Assembly: GCA_025201805.1 (NCBI GenBank)
Contig: MU619250.1
Coordinates: forward strand, 21,300 to 85,299
Length of the DNA: 64,000 bases
Direction: 5' to 3'
DNA from: Parasitella parasitica
Taxonomy: Eukaryota > Mucoromycota > Mucoromycetes > Mucorales > Mucoraceae
In this document: piece after piece, positions 1-12,370 of the stretch
Layout: the number at the start of each line of letters is the position of its first letter
Numbering within the stretch: position 1 is the first letter of the stretch
Program-made: the position numbers and the translations under genes
The notes under the pieces: generated by a model
Database searches by the model: none
Told to the model about the DNA's origin: nothing
What the model saw: the letters and a program-made list of their open reading frames with translations, nothing else

Positions 1-1322
1 CTTAATGAACTAGTTGCATCGCCAGCTTCCAAAGGAGCGTTTATAAACATTGATTTATAGACGCAATTATGCGATATTTTCAAGCATACCGCTGTATTTG
101 TTGTATTCTAGCATTTCAATAATACTCCAGGCCTTTTGAAGCTAATAATTGAAATTTACAAAAGTTTTTAAAAAAAGCACCGTTTTAATGTAAGTTGCGA
201 CTTCATGTTATCCATTAAAGGTGAATGGCACCGAATCTCGTGAATGTATTTCATTCAGCGGTTTTAGTAGAAAACAAACTTTTGCTTAATTTAAGCATTC
301 AAAGCCTAAAATTTTGATTTTTTGACTTTTCGTCCGAAAAAACATTTTCGTAATAAAGATTGATTGCTGCTTTGCAAAATGAAAGTAAATTAAATTTACA
401 ACTGCCCTTTCTTGTCTTTATTTAATTAAAGGTTTATAGATTTGATAATGTATCTTGTCTTGGTTCAATATCGTCATTCTTAAAAGAGAACTTTAAAGCA
501 AATGTGGAATATCTGCTCGTGACACTTGCTAACTGCTTAGGTATAAAAGGATGTATTTGTTGCCAGATAAAGGTTATGACATAGAGAAGAGCTCAGATTT
601 ATGTATACTTGACCACTGTCAAACTAGTTCAGGTGCATAGCGGCTGTTTTGTTGTTGCATCGTTTGGGATGCAAACAAATTGTCTGAAAACCTAAATAAC
701 GTAAATCGACTCAATGTAAACACCTAAAAAGAGAGTTTACAGAAATTATGAGTCATTCTTGACTGTGTAACAAATTTAGATAATATATTCTTCATAATGT
801 ATAATCGTCTGTTTTATCATGCAGGTGTTTATGCCTTTCAGTAGAATTGACCAGAATGGAGATTTTTTTTTTTGCCTTGCACGTATTTGACAGGTCATTG
901 AATCAAGTTTCTCATTGATTTTCAAAATAGCAAATATTTATAATTGCAAATCGTTAGGAGCCATTTTTGTTCGATGAGAATCATTGCTGATTCTTGACGT
1001 TCGAAAATAGTTTGTAATATGCATCAAACCAGCGTATCATAATGTAATAAGAATAAATTTTCGAATGCAGATGATTCTTTTTACGTAAAACCCGAAATGA
1101 TGCACGCACAAAAAGGAAATTAGTCAGAAAAGCTATTAAATGCTAAGGCCATTGGCCATTGTTCACTTTGACTTTTTTTTTTTTTTTTTTTGGATTACAA
1201 ACACCCTTTTCATTTTGCTATAAAACGGCGAGAAAAAAGTGTCTTTTTATATATACCTTTTATTTCTATTCTTTTATCGAAATTTGATATAATTCAGGCA
1301 AGATTCACAAATACACATCACC
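1..1322. other. Intergenic upstream of the cation ATPase
   Basis: AT-rich sequence with homopolymer T runs (near 866 and 1172-1191). I see no coding frame with protein-like composition on either strand, no RNA gene and no repeat family shared with the rest of the window. The last 110 bp contain the probable promoter of the ATPase. Confidence 0.5.
1219..1225 (+). promoter_or_regulatory. Probable TATA box of the ENA ATPase gene
   Basis: TATAAAA lies 98 bp upstream of the ATG at 1323, a usual distance for a fungal TATA element. The spacing and sequence are seen; use as a promoter is inferred. Confidence 0.45.
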
Positions 1323-4300
1323 ATGACCGAAAAGGAAAATAATGTCAACAATGACTGGCATGCAAGGTCTATTGAACAAGTGGTAGATCACTTTGAAACT
1401 TCATTGGAAAATGGTCTTTCTACAAACGAGATTATATCAAGACATGCTACTTATGGATTCAATGAGTTGTCTGCAGGCGGCCGCCCTACATGGCTCAAGG
1501 TCATGGTCGGACAATTGTTGGATATTATGAACTGGATCTTTATCGCACTTGCCATTGCCTGTTACTGTTTAGCTGACTACATAACCGGATCATTGCTGAT
1601 GTTCATCGCGCTGCTCAATTTATATCTTGGGTTCTCTCAGGAATATGCTGCAGAACAAACACTAGCTGCTCTTCGAAACCTTTCATCTCCTATGGCCGAA
1701 GTTATCCGTGATGGCAATGAACAGTCAATTCCAAGCCGCGAAATAGTGCCTGGGGATATCCTGCTTGTTAAAGAGGGTGACTCCGTTGGCGCTGATGCTA
1801 GATTAGTGTATGTGTCTAATCTCGAATCGGACGAAGCATTGCTGACAGGTGAATCACTGCCCGTTACTAAGCAACTGATTGTTCTCGAAAACCCTGGCAA
1901 GTAGCTCTATTCAATGTCTATCAAATGAATTGCATCTAACCTACTCCTTTGCATATGTATTTTAGATGAGCCTTTGGGTGATCGTATCAATATGCTCTAC
2001 TCTTCTACTATTATTTCCAAAGGCAGAGGTAAAGCCATTGTCACTTCAACCGGCATGTACACAGAGATCGGTAAAGTCGCTTCTAAACTAAACGATGCAA
2101 GTGATTCTGATCGTACCCGCCTTCAAAAGAGCCTTGATAAAATGTACTTTATACTACTCGTTGCATCTGTCATCTGCGTCATTATTGTCCTGGCGTCTGT
2201 CAAATTCAACGTGGACTACGATACGGGAATGTACGCCATCACCAGTGCTTTGTCTGTTTTACCTGCCGGTCTGACAACCGTAATGACAGTTACGCTTGTT
2301 TTGGGCGGTAAAGAGATGACTCGACAAAAGGCTATTGTCCGTAAGCTAAAGTGTTTGGAGACTTTGGGCTCTGTTACCAATATTTTCTCTGACAAGACCG
2401 GCACTTTGACCATGGCTAAGATGGTTGTTGTGCGTTTCTGGATCCCAGTTCAAGGCTTTTTCTACGTTACGCCCAATGGTCTTGCTCCTAAGGGTGATGT
2501 TTTCTGCACCAACAACAACCTGTCCGACAAGATTAGTGACGATGCAGATGCCGAGTACGTTGACAAGACTAATCTGTCGCCTGATATGGCTCATTTGGTT
2601 CGCTGTGCTGCTCTCTGTAATATGTCCAGTATCTATCAACGTAACGAAAATGACGTTGTTATTGAAGACGACAAGAAGATGGCCGCGATTGACAATGAGG
2701 ATACTGAATCCGATGATTGGATTGCTAGCGGCGCTCCTACAGAAGTCGCTCTTCAAGTGTTTGCGCATAAATTCGGCATGGGTAAGCCTGACTTAGAGAT
2801 TAATGGCTGGGAATTACTCGCCGAATATCAGTTCGATTCTACCATCAAGCGCATGACAACCATCTGTCTGGACAAAAACACTGGCTTGATTTATGCTTTC
2901 ACCAAAGGTGCTGCTGAACGTGTTGTCGAACTCTGCAACAACACGACTACTGCGGCAGAACGCGAGCCTGTACTAGAGAATGTAAATCTCTTGGCTGCCA
3001 AAGGCCTTCGTGTCATGGCCATGTCTTATCGCAAGTTGGATTTGCCTTCTGATGTAACTGCAGAAGAACTACAGCAGGGCTCTCGTGATGACATTGAACG
3101 CGACTTGACTTTCCTGGGCCTTACTGGCATTTATGACCCTCCTAGAAAGGAGTCTAGACAAGCTGTCAGTGAAGCTCACCGTGCTGGTATCTCTGTCCAC
3201 ATGCTTACTGGCGATCATGAAATTACGGCCACTGCTATTGCAAAGGAAATCAACATCTTGAACAAGAACTTGACCCCACAAGATCTCAAGCGTTTAGTCA
3301 TGACGGGCACTGCTTTCGACGCCATGACAGATGAGGCGATCGATGCACTTGCTGATCTGCCTCTTGTGGTTGCTCGCTGCTCTCCTGAAACAAAGGTGAA
3401 AATGATCCAAGCATCTTCTCGCCGTAATAACATTGCTGCTATGACTGGCGATGGTGTTAATGATTCACCGTCATTAAGAATCGCTGACGTTGGAATCTCT
3501 ATGGGCAAAAATGGCAGTGATGTTGCCAAACAGGCTTCGGATATCATCTTGACTGATGATAACTTTGCTACTATTATCCGTGCTATTGCCGAAGGTCGTC
3601 GTATCTACCAAAATATGCAACGTTTCCTGCTTTACTATTGGATTTTGCTATTCAGTTTAGCTATTGTTGTGTTGGTCTGTTTGGCCGTTCGTGATCCCGC
3701 TGGTCGTAGCGCAGCCCCTATGTCTACTCTCCAGATGATTTACATTTATATTGCCATCACGCCTCCTGCAGGCTCTCTGAGTACTCAGCCAGCTTCTCAA
3801 ACTGTAATGAAGGAGCCACCTCGACCGCCCACTGAAAGCATTTTCAATCGCGAAATTATCATGGACACCATTGCCTACTCGCTTGGTGTCACTATTGTCT
3901 GTCTGGTTGCTTTCTTTGTTCCCCTCTATGCTATCGGTGATGGCGTTGGTGGCGTTAATTGTGATTCCAATTATGTTGCTGGTGCTTGCGATTCTTTCTT
4001 CAAGGGCCGCGCTTCTCTTCTAGTAGCATTCACTTTCTCCTCCTTGGTCATTATGGTACACTGCAGATCTTACCGTAATGTGGAATGGAATGTTGCTGGC
4101 GTTCGTGAGACTCTCCGCTCCAAGACGTTTGTAGGCACCTTGATTTTCGATATTATCACCTTGGTTCTCTTTATCTACATTCCTGTTGTTGCTATTGAGG
4201 GCTTTAGGATGATGGCCATCACATGGGAATGGGGATTAGATATGGGTCTTGTTATCTTTATTATTTTATACGGCGAAGCTTTCAAGTGGTGTAAACGACG

Positions 4301-4379
4301 CTTTTTGAAGCCTATGGATTCCGGCGCAGTAGACGACGAGTGCGATTATGACCAAGAGAATACTATCAAGAACAGCTAA
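1323..4379 (+). CDS. ENA1: P-type ATPase, ENA (IID) sodium/potassium exporter
   Basis: Two exons, 1323-1896 and 1966-4379, give a 995-residue protein, the usual size for fungal ENA pumps. ENA ATPases use ATP to export Na+ or K+ across the plasma membrane or endomembranes and give salt and alkali tolerance. Visible hallmarks are an N-terminal cation-ATPase domain, the actuator loop TGES (about residue 175), the phosphorylation site DKTGT (Asp about 334), the hinge TGDGVND (about 685), and hydrophobic segments before and after these. The LSSP-containing stretch after TM2 is typical of type IID. The intron is unusual: reading GT at 1901 as donor gives an immediate stop, while GC at 1897 (GCAAGT) restores the conserved frame through DEPLGDR. 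A TATA box sits about 100 bp upstream. The transported ion cannot be told from sequence alone. Confidence 0.93.
1897..1965 (+). other. GC-AG intron of the ENA gene
   Basis: The 69-bp intron starts GCAAGT and ends TTTTAG. Exon 1 ends in phase 1 (G at 1896) and joins AT at 1966 to form an Asp codon before EPLGDR. The only nearby GT donor (1901) gives AAA-TGA. Confidence 0.8.
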
Positions 4380-4894
4380 GGAAAATTGAAAACCCATTGT
4401 ATACATGTGCAAATGCAAGTCTCATGTATGCTTGGACACAAATCACATTAATGTACACACAGCATTCTTTTTATATAACTTGCATTTAGTCTTTTAATCC
4501 GTCAATTGTACTTAATTTACACACTTCTTTTGAAATGAACAAACTCTTTATAATTTTGTTATGTATTTATGTGTGCACTACATATTTCGTTAGAGTATCA
4601 TCCATCCATATGAAAGTCTTCAATCAAGCCTATTCATATGGAGAGTTGGTCAACTTTCTCCAGCCTCCTGTCTTCATCTTATTATTTGTTCGGGCTATGA
4701 TAGATTCTTATACACACAGGCAAATGCGGTCTTTTTATGTATTTGATATTAGCGTTCTTGAAAATCGGGTTTGTTTTTTATTGTTGATCAGGATTTATTA
4801 TGGAATAATACTGATAGTGAAATGGTGACAAAACTTTGTAATTACAAGCATATGGGGATGAGTATTCTGATTTTATTGCCTGGTTTCATGGTCC
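4380..4894. other. Convergent intergenic spacer
   Basis: This separates the 3' ends of the ATPase (+) and the reductase (-). A 97-codon frame at 4535-4828 (+) starts with a hydrophobic stretch but resembles nothing I know and has poor codon character, so I do not call it a gene. Confidence 0.4.
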
Positions 4895-6115
4895 CTACTC
4901 TCTTTTGAGAGGACGAGCAACCTTCATAGCTTTGTAATCACCGTTTAAGGGAATACCGAGCTTCATGATTTCAGTAAATACATTCCAGTCCAATATCTTG
5001 GTCATTAAAATCTTCATAACAACCGTGATGGGCCCTTGATCAGAGACAACAATCTTGCCGGCATTACGACAGATGGTATCGGCAATGACAGAAGGAGGCG
5101 ATGAAACCTTCTGAGCCGAAGTGAGGGCAGACATCTTGCCAGCGTTGCTGTAAAAGTTAGAGTCGATAGGAGAGGGATGCTATTTTCGAAAAACGAAATA
5201 AATGGTGAGGAATATGCGTATCAAAAAAAAAAAAAAAAAAAAAAAAAACGTAAACTTACAATGACAAGAACATCGATCTTGGCCTCGGCTAATTCAGCGG
5301 CAATAGAGCCAGCAAAGGTGGTAAGGAAAACTTTGGAGGAAGCTTGATAAAAGCGCATCGATTTGTTAGTTATTAAGCCATCTATTCACATGAATGCTCT
5401 GGCAGCTTACCATACAGCGCAGACATAGGGTTGGGGATGAAACCGGCGCTGGAAGAGGTAAAGGTGATTAGGCCTTTGAGACCCTTATTTAGCATTTCAT
5501 CAGCAAAATGATGTGTCAAGATCAGGCCAGAAGTGACATTAGTGTGGAAATTGGACATCTCACGCTGCATTGCAACATCAGCATAGCCGCCAGTTGTGAT
5601 ATAGCCAGCATTGTTGCACAAAATTTGAACATCAATATCACTAGTAGCCTCCTTGACGGCATTCAAGTAGGTCTCTCCAGAGGGCTCAGAGAGATCACAG
5701 CCAACAAAACGAAATTCGACATCAGGAAACTCTTTGGTAATCGTTTCCTTGAATGTAGCAAATACAGCATCATTAAGAGCCAGAATAACGACATTCAAAC
5801 CTTGACCAGCAAACTTTCGAACAATCGCAGCGCCGATGCCAGAGGAGCCACCGGTTACCAATGCCCTGCATTTGCGACTATAAGTACAGGGACCTCAAAT
5901 GCGTCTGTCTGATCGCTGATTCACTTACCATTTGGCATTGTACTTTTTCCTCAGGTTTTGCTCAGGGCAGCCATAGGCACCGTACGCAACCAAAATAAGA
6001 TAGGGACAGACTGCCAATACGCCGATCCAGAAAAAGACTATGCGTACAGTGAGCAACATGATGCATTTACAGCAACAAGCGTAACTTTGTGCTCACCTGA
6101 AGTGATAGAGATCAT
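4895..6115 (-). CDS. Membrane-anchored short-chain dehydrogenase/reductase
   Basis: Five exons on the minus strand (6115-6097, 6037-5929, 5865-5411, 5342-5260, 5179-4895) encode 316 residues. An N-terminal hydrophobic anchor precedes the Rossmann motif TGGSSGIG (about residues 47-54); the catalytic YASSK motif (Tyr about 194, Lys about 198) is split by an intron but intact. The N-terminal anchor followed by NAKWALVTGG resembles ER-bound 3-ketoacyl-CoA reductases and 17-beta-hydroxysteroid dehydrogenase-like proteins, which reduce keto groups with NADPH. The substrate is inferred only to be lipid-like. The first exon is just 19 bp; an alternative start at 6059 would replace it with a different short N-terminus while keeping the domain. 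Confidence 0.85.
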
Positions 6116-6609
6116 GCTTGCTAATTGGAACAAAAAAAGAAGAGGGGAAAAAAATAAATGTCTGCGCGTCCTACCTTTATATATCTCGCTGAGAAAGAAC
6201 TTGCAATTTGTTGCGAGACACCGCTTTAATAGTGTATTTAACAGCGTAGATAGACATGTATTTCATGGAATACAATAAGCGCATAGCGAGCAACTCTTGC
6301 ATATAGGCGACTGTGCAGTGGAAACGGGTATCTTGATTTCTTTACTGTAGACATCTGTATAATTCTTTGTGGTTGTACAAATGACTTGCTTGATACGAAG
6401 ATGGTAATATTATGGAAGAGAGTCTGCCCATTTTCATTGTACATCTATCTCCCCCTCCTCTCTCTCTCTCTCTCTCTCTCCCTCAGCGAAACGATATCAA
6501 ATCCAACGTAACGCTACTTTTTTTTTTTTTTTCCAAGACATTTAGGCATGAAACTTTATTGGTCAGTGTGTATGATGATGGTCATATATAATGTGATGGT
6601 ATGAAGAGG

Positions 6610-8097
<1,488 letters not shown>

Positions 8098-8302
8098 TCT
8101 CCCTTTTGTGTTTTAGAGAAAGAAAGAAGACACAAACTGAAAACCTTTCATTTCTGCCAAATGTACCCATACGGGCAATGGATCCAGTTTTGGTTGCTGC
8201 TTTTTTTGAAAGCCAGGAGGCAAACCTTGACACATTTTTCATATAAAATTTTCAAATTGCACACAGCTCTCCCAGCTGGCAACGCGAGAATCAGATAAAC
8301 AA
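8098..8302. promoter_or_regulatory. Shared divergent promoter region
   Basis: The start codons of the forkhead gene (8097, minus) and the USP39-like gene (8303, plus) are 205 bp apart, so both promoters must lie here. A minus-strand TATAAAA-like element is absent; TATAAAA occurs on plus near 8242. Bidirectional function is inferred. Confidence 0.5.
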
Positions 8303-10016
8303 ATGGAAGAACCGCACGCCAAAAGAGCTCGATTGAGCTCTCCTCCAGAACCTGAGGCAAAAAACCAAGCCAGCAAAAACGATACGACAGATCTTTATCT
8401 GGATACAATTGACAGACACATGTTGGATTTTGATTTTGAAAAGGTGTGCTCAGTCTCATTGTCGCAAATCAACGTCTACGCTTGTTTGACTTGCGGCAAA
8501 TACTACCAAGGCCGTGGAAAGTCTTCCCATGCCTATTTCCACAGCATGGACAAGGACCACCATGTGTTTATCAACCTGCAAACGCTGAAAGTCTATGTCC
8601 TTCCAGACGGGTACGAGGTCGATAATGCCTCATTGAATGACATCAAAGTGAGTCGTTACTCTCTCTCTCTCTTTCACTCTACAACGTGCATTTTACTAAC
8701 ATCCCGCTAAATAGTATGTGCTCAACCCTATTCTGACAAAAGCCCAAGTGCACCAACTCGACACAACCTTGAAAATGTCTTACGATTTGAACAACAAGAA
8801 ATATCTGCCTGGCTTTATCGGTTTAAACAATGTCAAAGCAAACGATTATGTCAACGTTGTCATCCAAGCATTGGCGCACATTCCTTCCATCAGGGATTAC
8901 TTCATTTTGGAAGACTTTGAAAAGAAGGCTTCATCTCAGCTTGGTAACTAGGATACACCGTTTCAAAAAATGACAGCTGGATATTCATTTATTTCAAAAT
9001 TGCTAGTCTGTAGATTCAGTGCCTTAATCAGAAAAATGTGGAATCCAAAAGCTTTCAAGGGACAAGTGAGCCCTCACGAGCTTTTGCAAGAGATCTCAAA
9101 CGCCAGCCAAAAGAAATTCAAACTGACGGAGCAGAGCAATGCCATTGACTTTTTATCTTGGTTTCTGAACACGCTTCATAAAGACTTGGGAGGAACACGG
9201 AAGAAAAACAGCAGTAAAATATTGAGCAAAAAAAAAAGGGCGGGGGGGGGGAGAGGGGCGAGAACCACACGGTTTTAACCAGTTTGGGGGCATGTAGGCA
9301 TTATATACAGAAAGTTTCAGGGAGAAGTCAAGGTAGAATCTCAGGATTTTGGATCAGCTGGAGCACCCACTGAGAAAGAGGCATTGTTGCTGTTTGACGA
9401 AGCTAAAGAAATCAAATCCACAACTTCTCCATTCTTATTTTTGGCCCTGGATTTGCCGCAAGCACCTCTATATCAGGACGAAAAAGACAAGGATATTGTC
9501 CCTCAAGTGCCACTGACAACCATTCTTGCTAAATTCGACGGCAACAAGGTGCAGGAAGTGGCAAACCAAATGCGACGATACAGCATTATTCGGTTACCCC
9601 AATTTCTCATCTTTCACATCAAACGGTTCAACAAGAACAGCTGGACAAGCGAAAAGAACCCGACCATCGTCAACTTTCCAATCAAGAATCTCGACATATC
9701 CAACTTCACTACTGATCCTGATGCTGAAGCAGTAGGAAAACACTATGACTTGCGAGCCAACATCTGCCATGAAGGCAAACCTGACGCAGGAAAGGGAACC
9801 TATAAAGTCCATGTTCGCCATTCAGGTACAGGTCAGTGGTACCAAATCCAAGATTTAATTGTAGAAGAAATCATGCCCCAAATGATTTTCATGTCAGAAA
9901 GCTATATTCAGGTAAAAAAAAAAAAAAAAAAAAAAATTGGTGCTGATTGGCAAATAACCCTGTATTAACAAAACCTTTGGTAGATTTGGGAAAGAAAAAA
10001 TAACACAAAAGCTTGA
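8303..10016 (+). CDS. SAD1: USP39/Sad1-like splicing factor (inactive USP)
   Basis: Five exons (8303-8647, 8715-8943, 9007-9213, 9298-9911, 9984-10016) give 475 residues. A ZnF-UBP domain begins near Cys49 (CSVSLSQINVYACLTCGKYY), followed by a ubiquitin-specific-protease fold from about 140 to the end. USP39/Sad1 is a U4/U6.U5 tri-snRNP assembly factor that lacks protease activity. Here the canonical Cys box reads GLNNVKANDY, with Asp159 where active USPs have Cys, as in known USP39. The C-terminus YIQIWERKNN also matches the family. Intron 3 carries an A-run followed by a G-rich tract (9230-9262). The stop codon is 15 bp from the stop of the convergent GMF gene. Confidence 0.95.
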
Positions 10017-10031
10017 ATACTAATAAAAGCC

Positions 10032-10092
10032 TTAAAGATTCTTTTTGAGGAATTCGTCTGTTAAACTGTCAGCCTCACGAATGTCAAATCCC

Positions 10093-10128
<36 letters not shown>

Positions 10129-10852
10129 CGTATACCGTATTGTTAGCTGTGCTCGCTGCGATGAATAACCCAATCAGACTTACTCTGTTGACTTCAATCT
10201 TTTCTTGCAGATATGTCTTGGCCGATGCGTACTGTTATGAAAATGCGTCGTTGAGTAAACACTCTATTCGTGTCAGGTTTGGTTGCTTACAAGCATATTC
10301 ACTTCGGCCTTGGCTGTTGAAGGAGACCAGTAAACAAACACGAGAGGAAAGTTGGTTCTTCCATCATCATGCTTCAGCTAGGGATGCAATCGCATTAAAT
10401 CAATCCAATAACTCACAATGCTCTATCCCTTCTTACTTCGTAACTCAAAATAATGAAACGCGGTGTATTTTCAGGCAATTCTGTGTATTTCAATTGAGTC
10501 AGCTTGCATGTATCAGTGCTCCATCAATACAGCAGCATCAAACCTTCAATCAAATCCTCTAGAGAGATATTGTCATAAACCTCATCCTCCACAATTTTTA
10601 AGGTTTTGCGATCAATTTGCACTATCTCTCTCTCTGTTAACTTTTGTCGTAATTTACTCGCAAGATACTTACAGACAAAAGCTGCATTTCCACTTTCATA
10701 TTTAGCAAAACGAAAATCCTTGATTTTTTGGACCAGGTCAGCATCAATCTCACAGGTAGACGAGGCGCTCTATTAGTCATAAACGTTGGTACATGTGCCT
10801 TTTTTTCTCTCTCTCTCTCTTTTTACTGCCATGTAGATTTGTTTGTTACCAT
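10032..10852 (-). CDS. GMF1: Glia maturation factor (GMF) family, Arp2/3 regulator
   Basis: Seven small exons (10852-10850, 10769-10673, 10621-10544, 10480-10437, 10377-10291, 10231-10184, 10091-10032) join in frame to a 138-residue protein, the normal GMF length. GMF is an ADF-homology protein that binds the Arp2/3 complex and debranches actin filaments. Supporting stretches are KIKDFRFAKYESGNAAFVLQ, ELPENTPRFIILSYE, KHDDGRTNFPLVFVYWSPS and the end FDIREADSLTDEFL. Exon 1 holds only the ATG, as in many fungal cofilin and profilin genes; this start is inferred from the ATG-GT at 10850 and the AG at 10770. The last intron is largely a TAG microsatellite. No single frame exceeds about 30 codons, so simple ORF scans miss this gene. 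Confidence 0.88.
10093..10128. repeat. TAG trinucleotide microsatellite
   Basis: Twelve perfect TAG copies on the plus strand, inside the last intron of the GMF gene. Because they read CTA on the coding strand, the run ends directly at the TAG that serves as 3' splice site. Confidence 0.95.
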
Positions 10853-11022
10853 AATGTAATTGATATGTTTTATGGAAAAACCAGTTGTTTCCTTTTGATT
10901 TTTGAGAATTTTAACGACACGCGGGTCTTCAAACATGAAGCCCAATCTTTTGTTTTCATTTTGAAAGAGTTACTCTAAATAAAGAACATGTTTGCTGTAT
11001 GTTGGCAATTGGCATCTGTTAA

Positions 11023-11048
11023 CCACCACCCCAACCCCCAACCCCCCC
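11023..11048 (-). other. Candidate G-quadruplex motif
   Basis: The minus strand carries G runs of 7, 5 and 4 separated by TT and followed by TGGTGG, enough for a four-tract G-quadruplex if the G7 run splits. It lies between the divergent GMF (-) and thioredoxin-like (+) genes. Confidence 0.4.
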
Positions 11049-11382
11049 TTTGGCTGTGAAAAGTAATACAATTAGAATATGAGTCGTCTGTGAGGGCTTG
11101 TGTAGCATTGTTGAGTGCACAACAGACAATTTTCCCTCATTTCCAGTCTCCTGATAAAAAGCACCACAATGATACCAAAAGATCTGCAAAGGCTGATTGG
11201 GCATTGGTATCACTACACTTATGACATGCATTGCGTCTTCATGGCCTCAAATGATTTAAAACAAAAAGCTTAATGATACCGCTGATTGAACCTCAGCATT
11301 AAAAAGAGCCTTCACATCCTGAAATATTTTTTTCTTTCTTCTTCTTCCTGCACTATTACGCACACAATATCCAAAATACAAT

Positions 11383-11824
11383 ATGAAATCTGTCCGTGTC
11401 AATACTGAGAGCTTTGATCAGGAAGTCGACAAGGCCATCAAATCAGGTAGCCCCGTCTTTGTTCTCTTTTTCGGTACCGAAACTCCCGAGACATCAGAAT
11501 CTTGGTGTCCGGATTGTGTTATCGCTGATCCTCTTGTTCGTAGAGCCATCATTCCCGTCAAAGATGCAATCCTTATCGAAGCCCCTGTTGGTGATCGCAA
11601 TGAGTGGAAGGGTAATAGCACCCATATCTATCGTACTCGATTCGGTGTCCCTGCAATCCCTACTCTGTTCAAGTGGTCTGCTGTAAGCGATTCATTTGTT
11701 ATAATGCGTATGTGTACTACCTTCAATGTTACTAATGAATCTTTTTTAGGCGGGTCCTGGTGAGAAATTGGTTGAAGAGGAATGCGCTGATATTATCAAG
11801 CTTACCAAGTTTGTTGGAAACTAG
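11383..11824 (+). CDS. TXNDC17-type thioredoxin-like protein
   Basis: Two exons (11383-11682 and 11750-11824) encode 124 residues, the full length of this family. The redox motif is WCPDC (Cys42 and Cys45), preceded by a thioredoxin-fold strand FVLFFG and followed by the conserved ADPLVRRA-type helix; the cis-proline region GVPAIPTLFKW is present. TXNDC17/TRP14 proteins are cytosolic disulfide reductases with narrow substrate range. The intron begins GTAAGC and ends TTTTAG, and joins in phase 0. Confidence 0.92.
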
Positions 11825-12370
11825 GCTTTGTATTTATAATAAATGGGTTTGTACCATCACATCTTGTAGTGATTATCAAAAGTGGGATAGAAATGAGTTA
11901 TGCACCATGATAAGAGTTCTTTTAATTTGTAGGAATAGCTATTTATTTGCTTTAGTGATTAAAAACCACCAAACACGAATGTGTTTGTAGAGATTTTGAG
12001 TAAACCTTGTTTGGATGCCTAAATATGCTACATTTCATGTTTTTCGTGCTATTTTTGCAGCTGTCTTTAGAAGTGGTTAACTTGCCAGTGTTTGTTATTT
12101 TATTTACGTTGTAAATGTTCAATATGAACTTCACAAGATGTAGACATTGAGTATGCTAGTATATATTAATTGAAATACGCTTGGCTCAAAATGCTAATTT
12201 TGTGCGTTATTGACCCCCTATAAACCTCTAATTTATATCGATCGATTCCCCAAAGGTCAGAGTAATATACTAATACAATTTTGTAGCATTTAGAGATATT
12301 TTATTTTTCTGTTAAAATCTGCAAATTTTCATGAGGGAGTATAAGGAAAAATTGGGGATTTTTACACAAT
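11825..12370. other. Intergenic, no gene seen
   Basis: AT-rich sequence with only short frames. It borders the first copy of the dispersed repeat; the true 5' edge of the repeat may lie a little upstream of 12371, where copy B no longer aligns by eye. Confidence 0.4.

Noticed and set aside
1637-1900. Minus-strand frame of 87 codons opposite the ATPase
   Set aside because: Shadow of the real coding strand; composition is Ser/Arg-rich noise and the plus strand carries conserved motifs.
4535-4828. 97-codon frame with hydrophobic start
   Set aside because: No recognisable domain, biased to Leu/Ile/Tyr as expected from AT-rich DNA, and it lies in a convergent 3' spacer.
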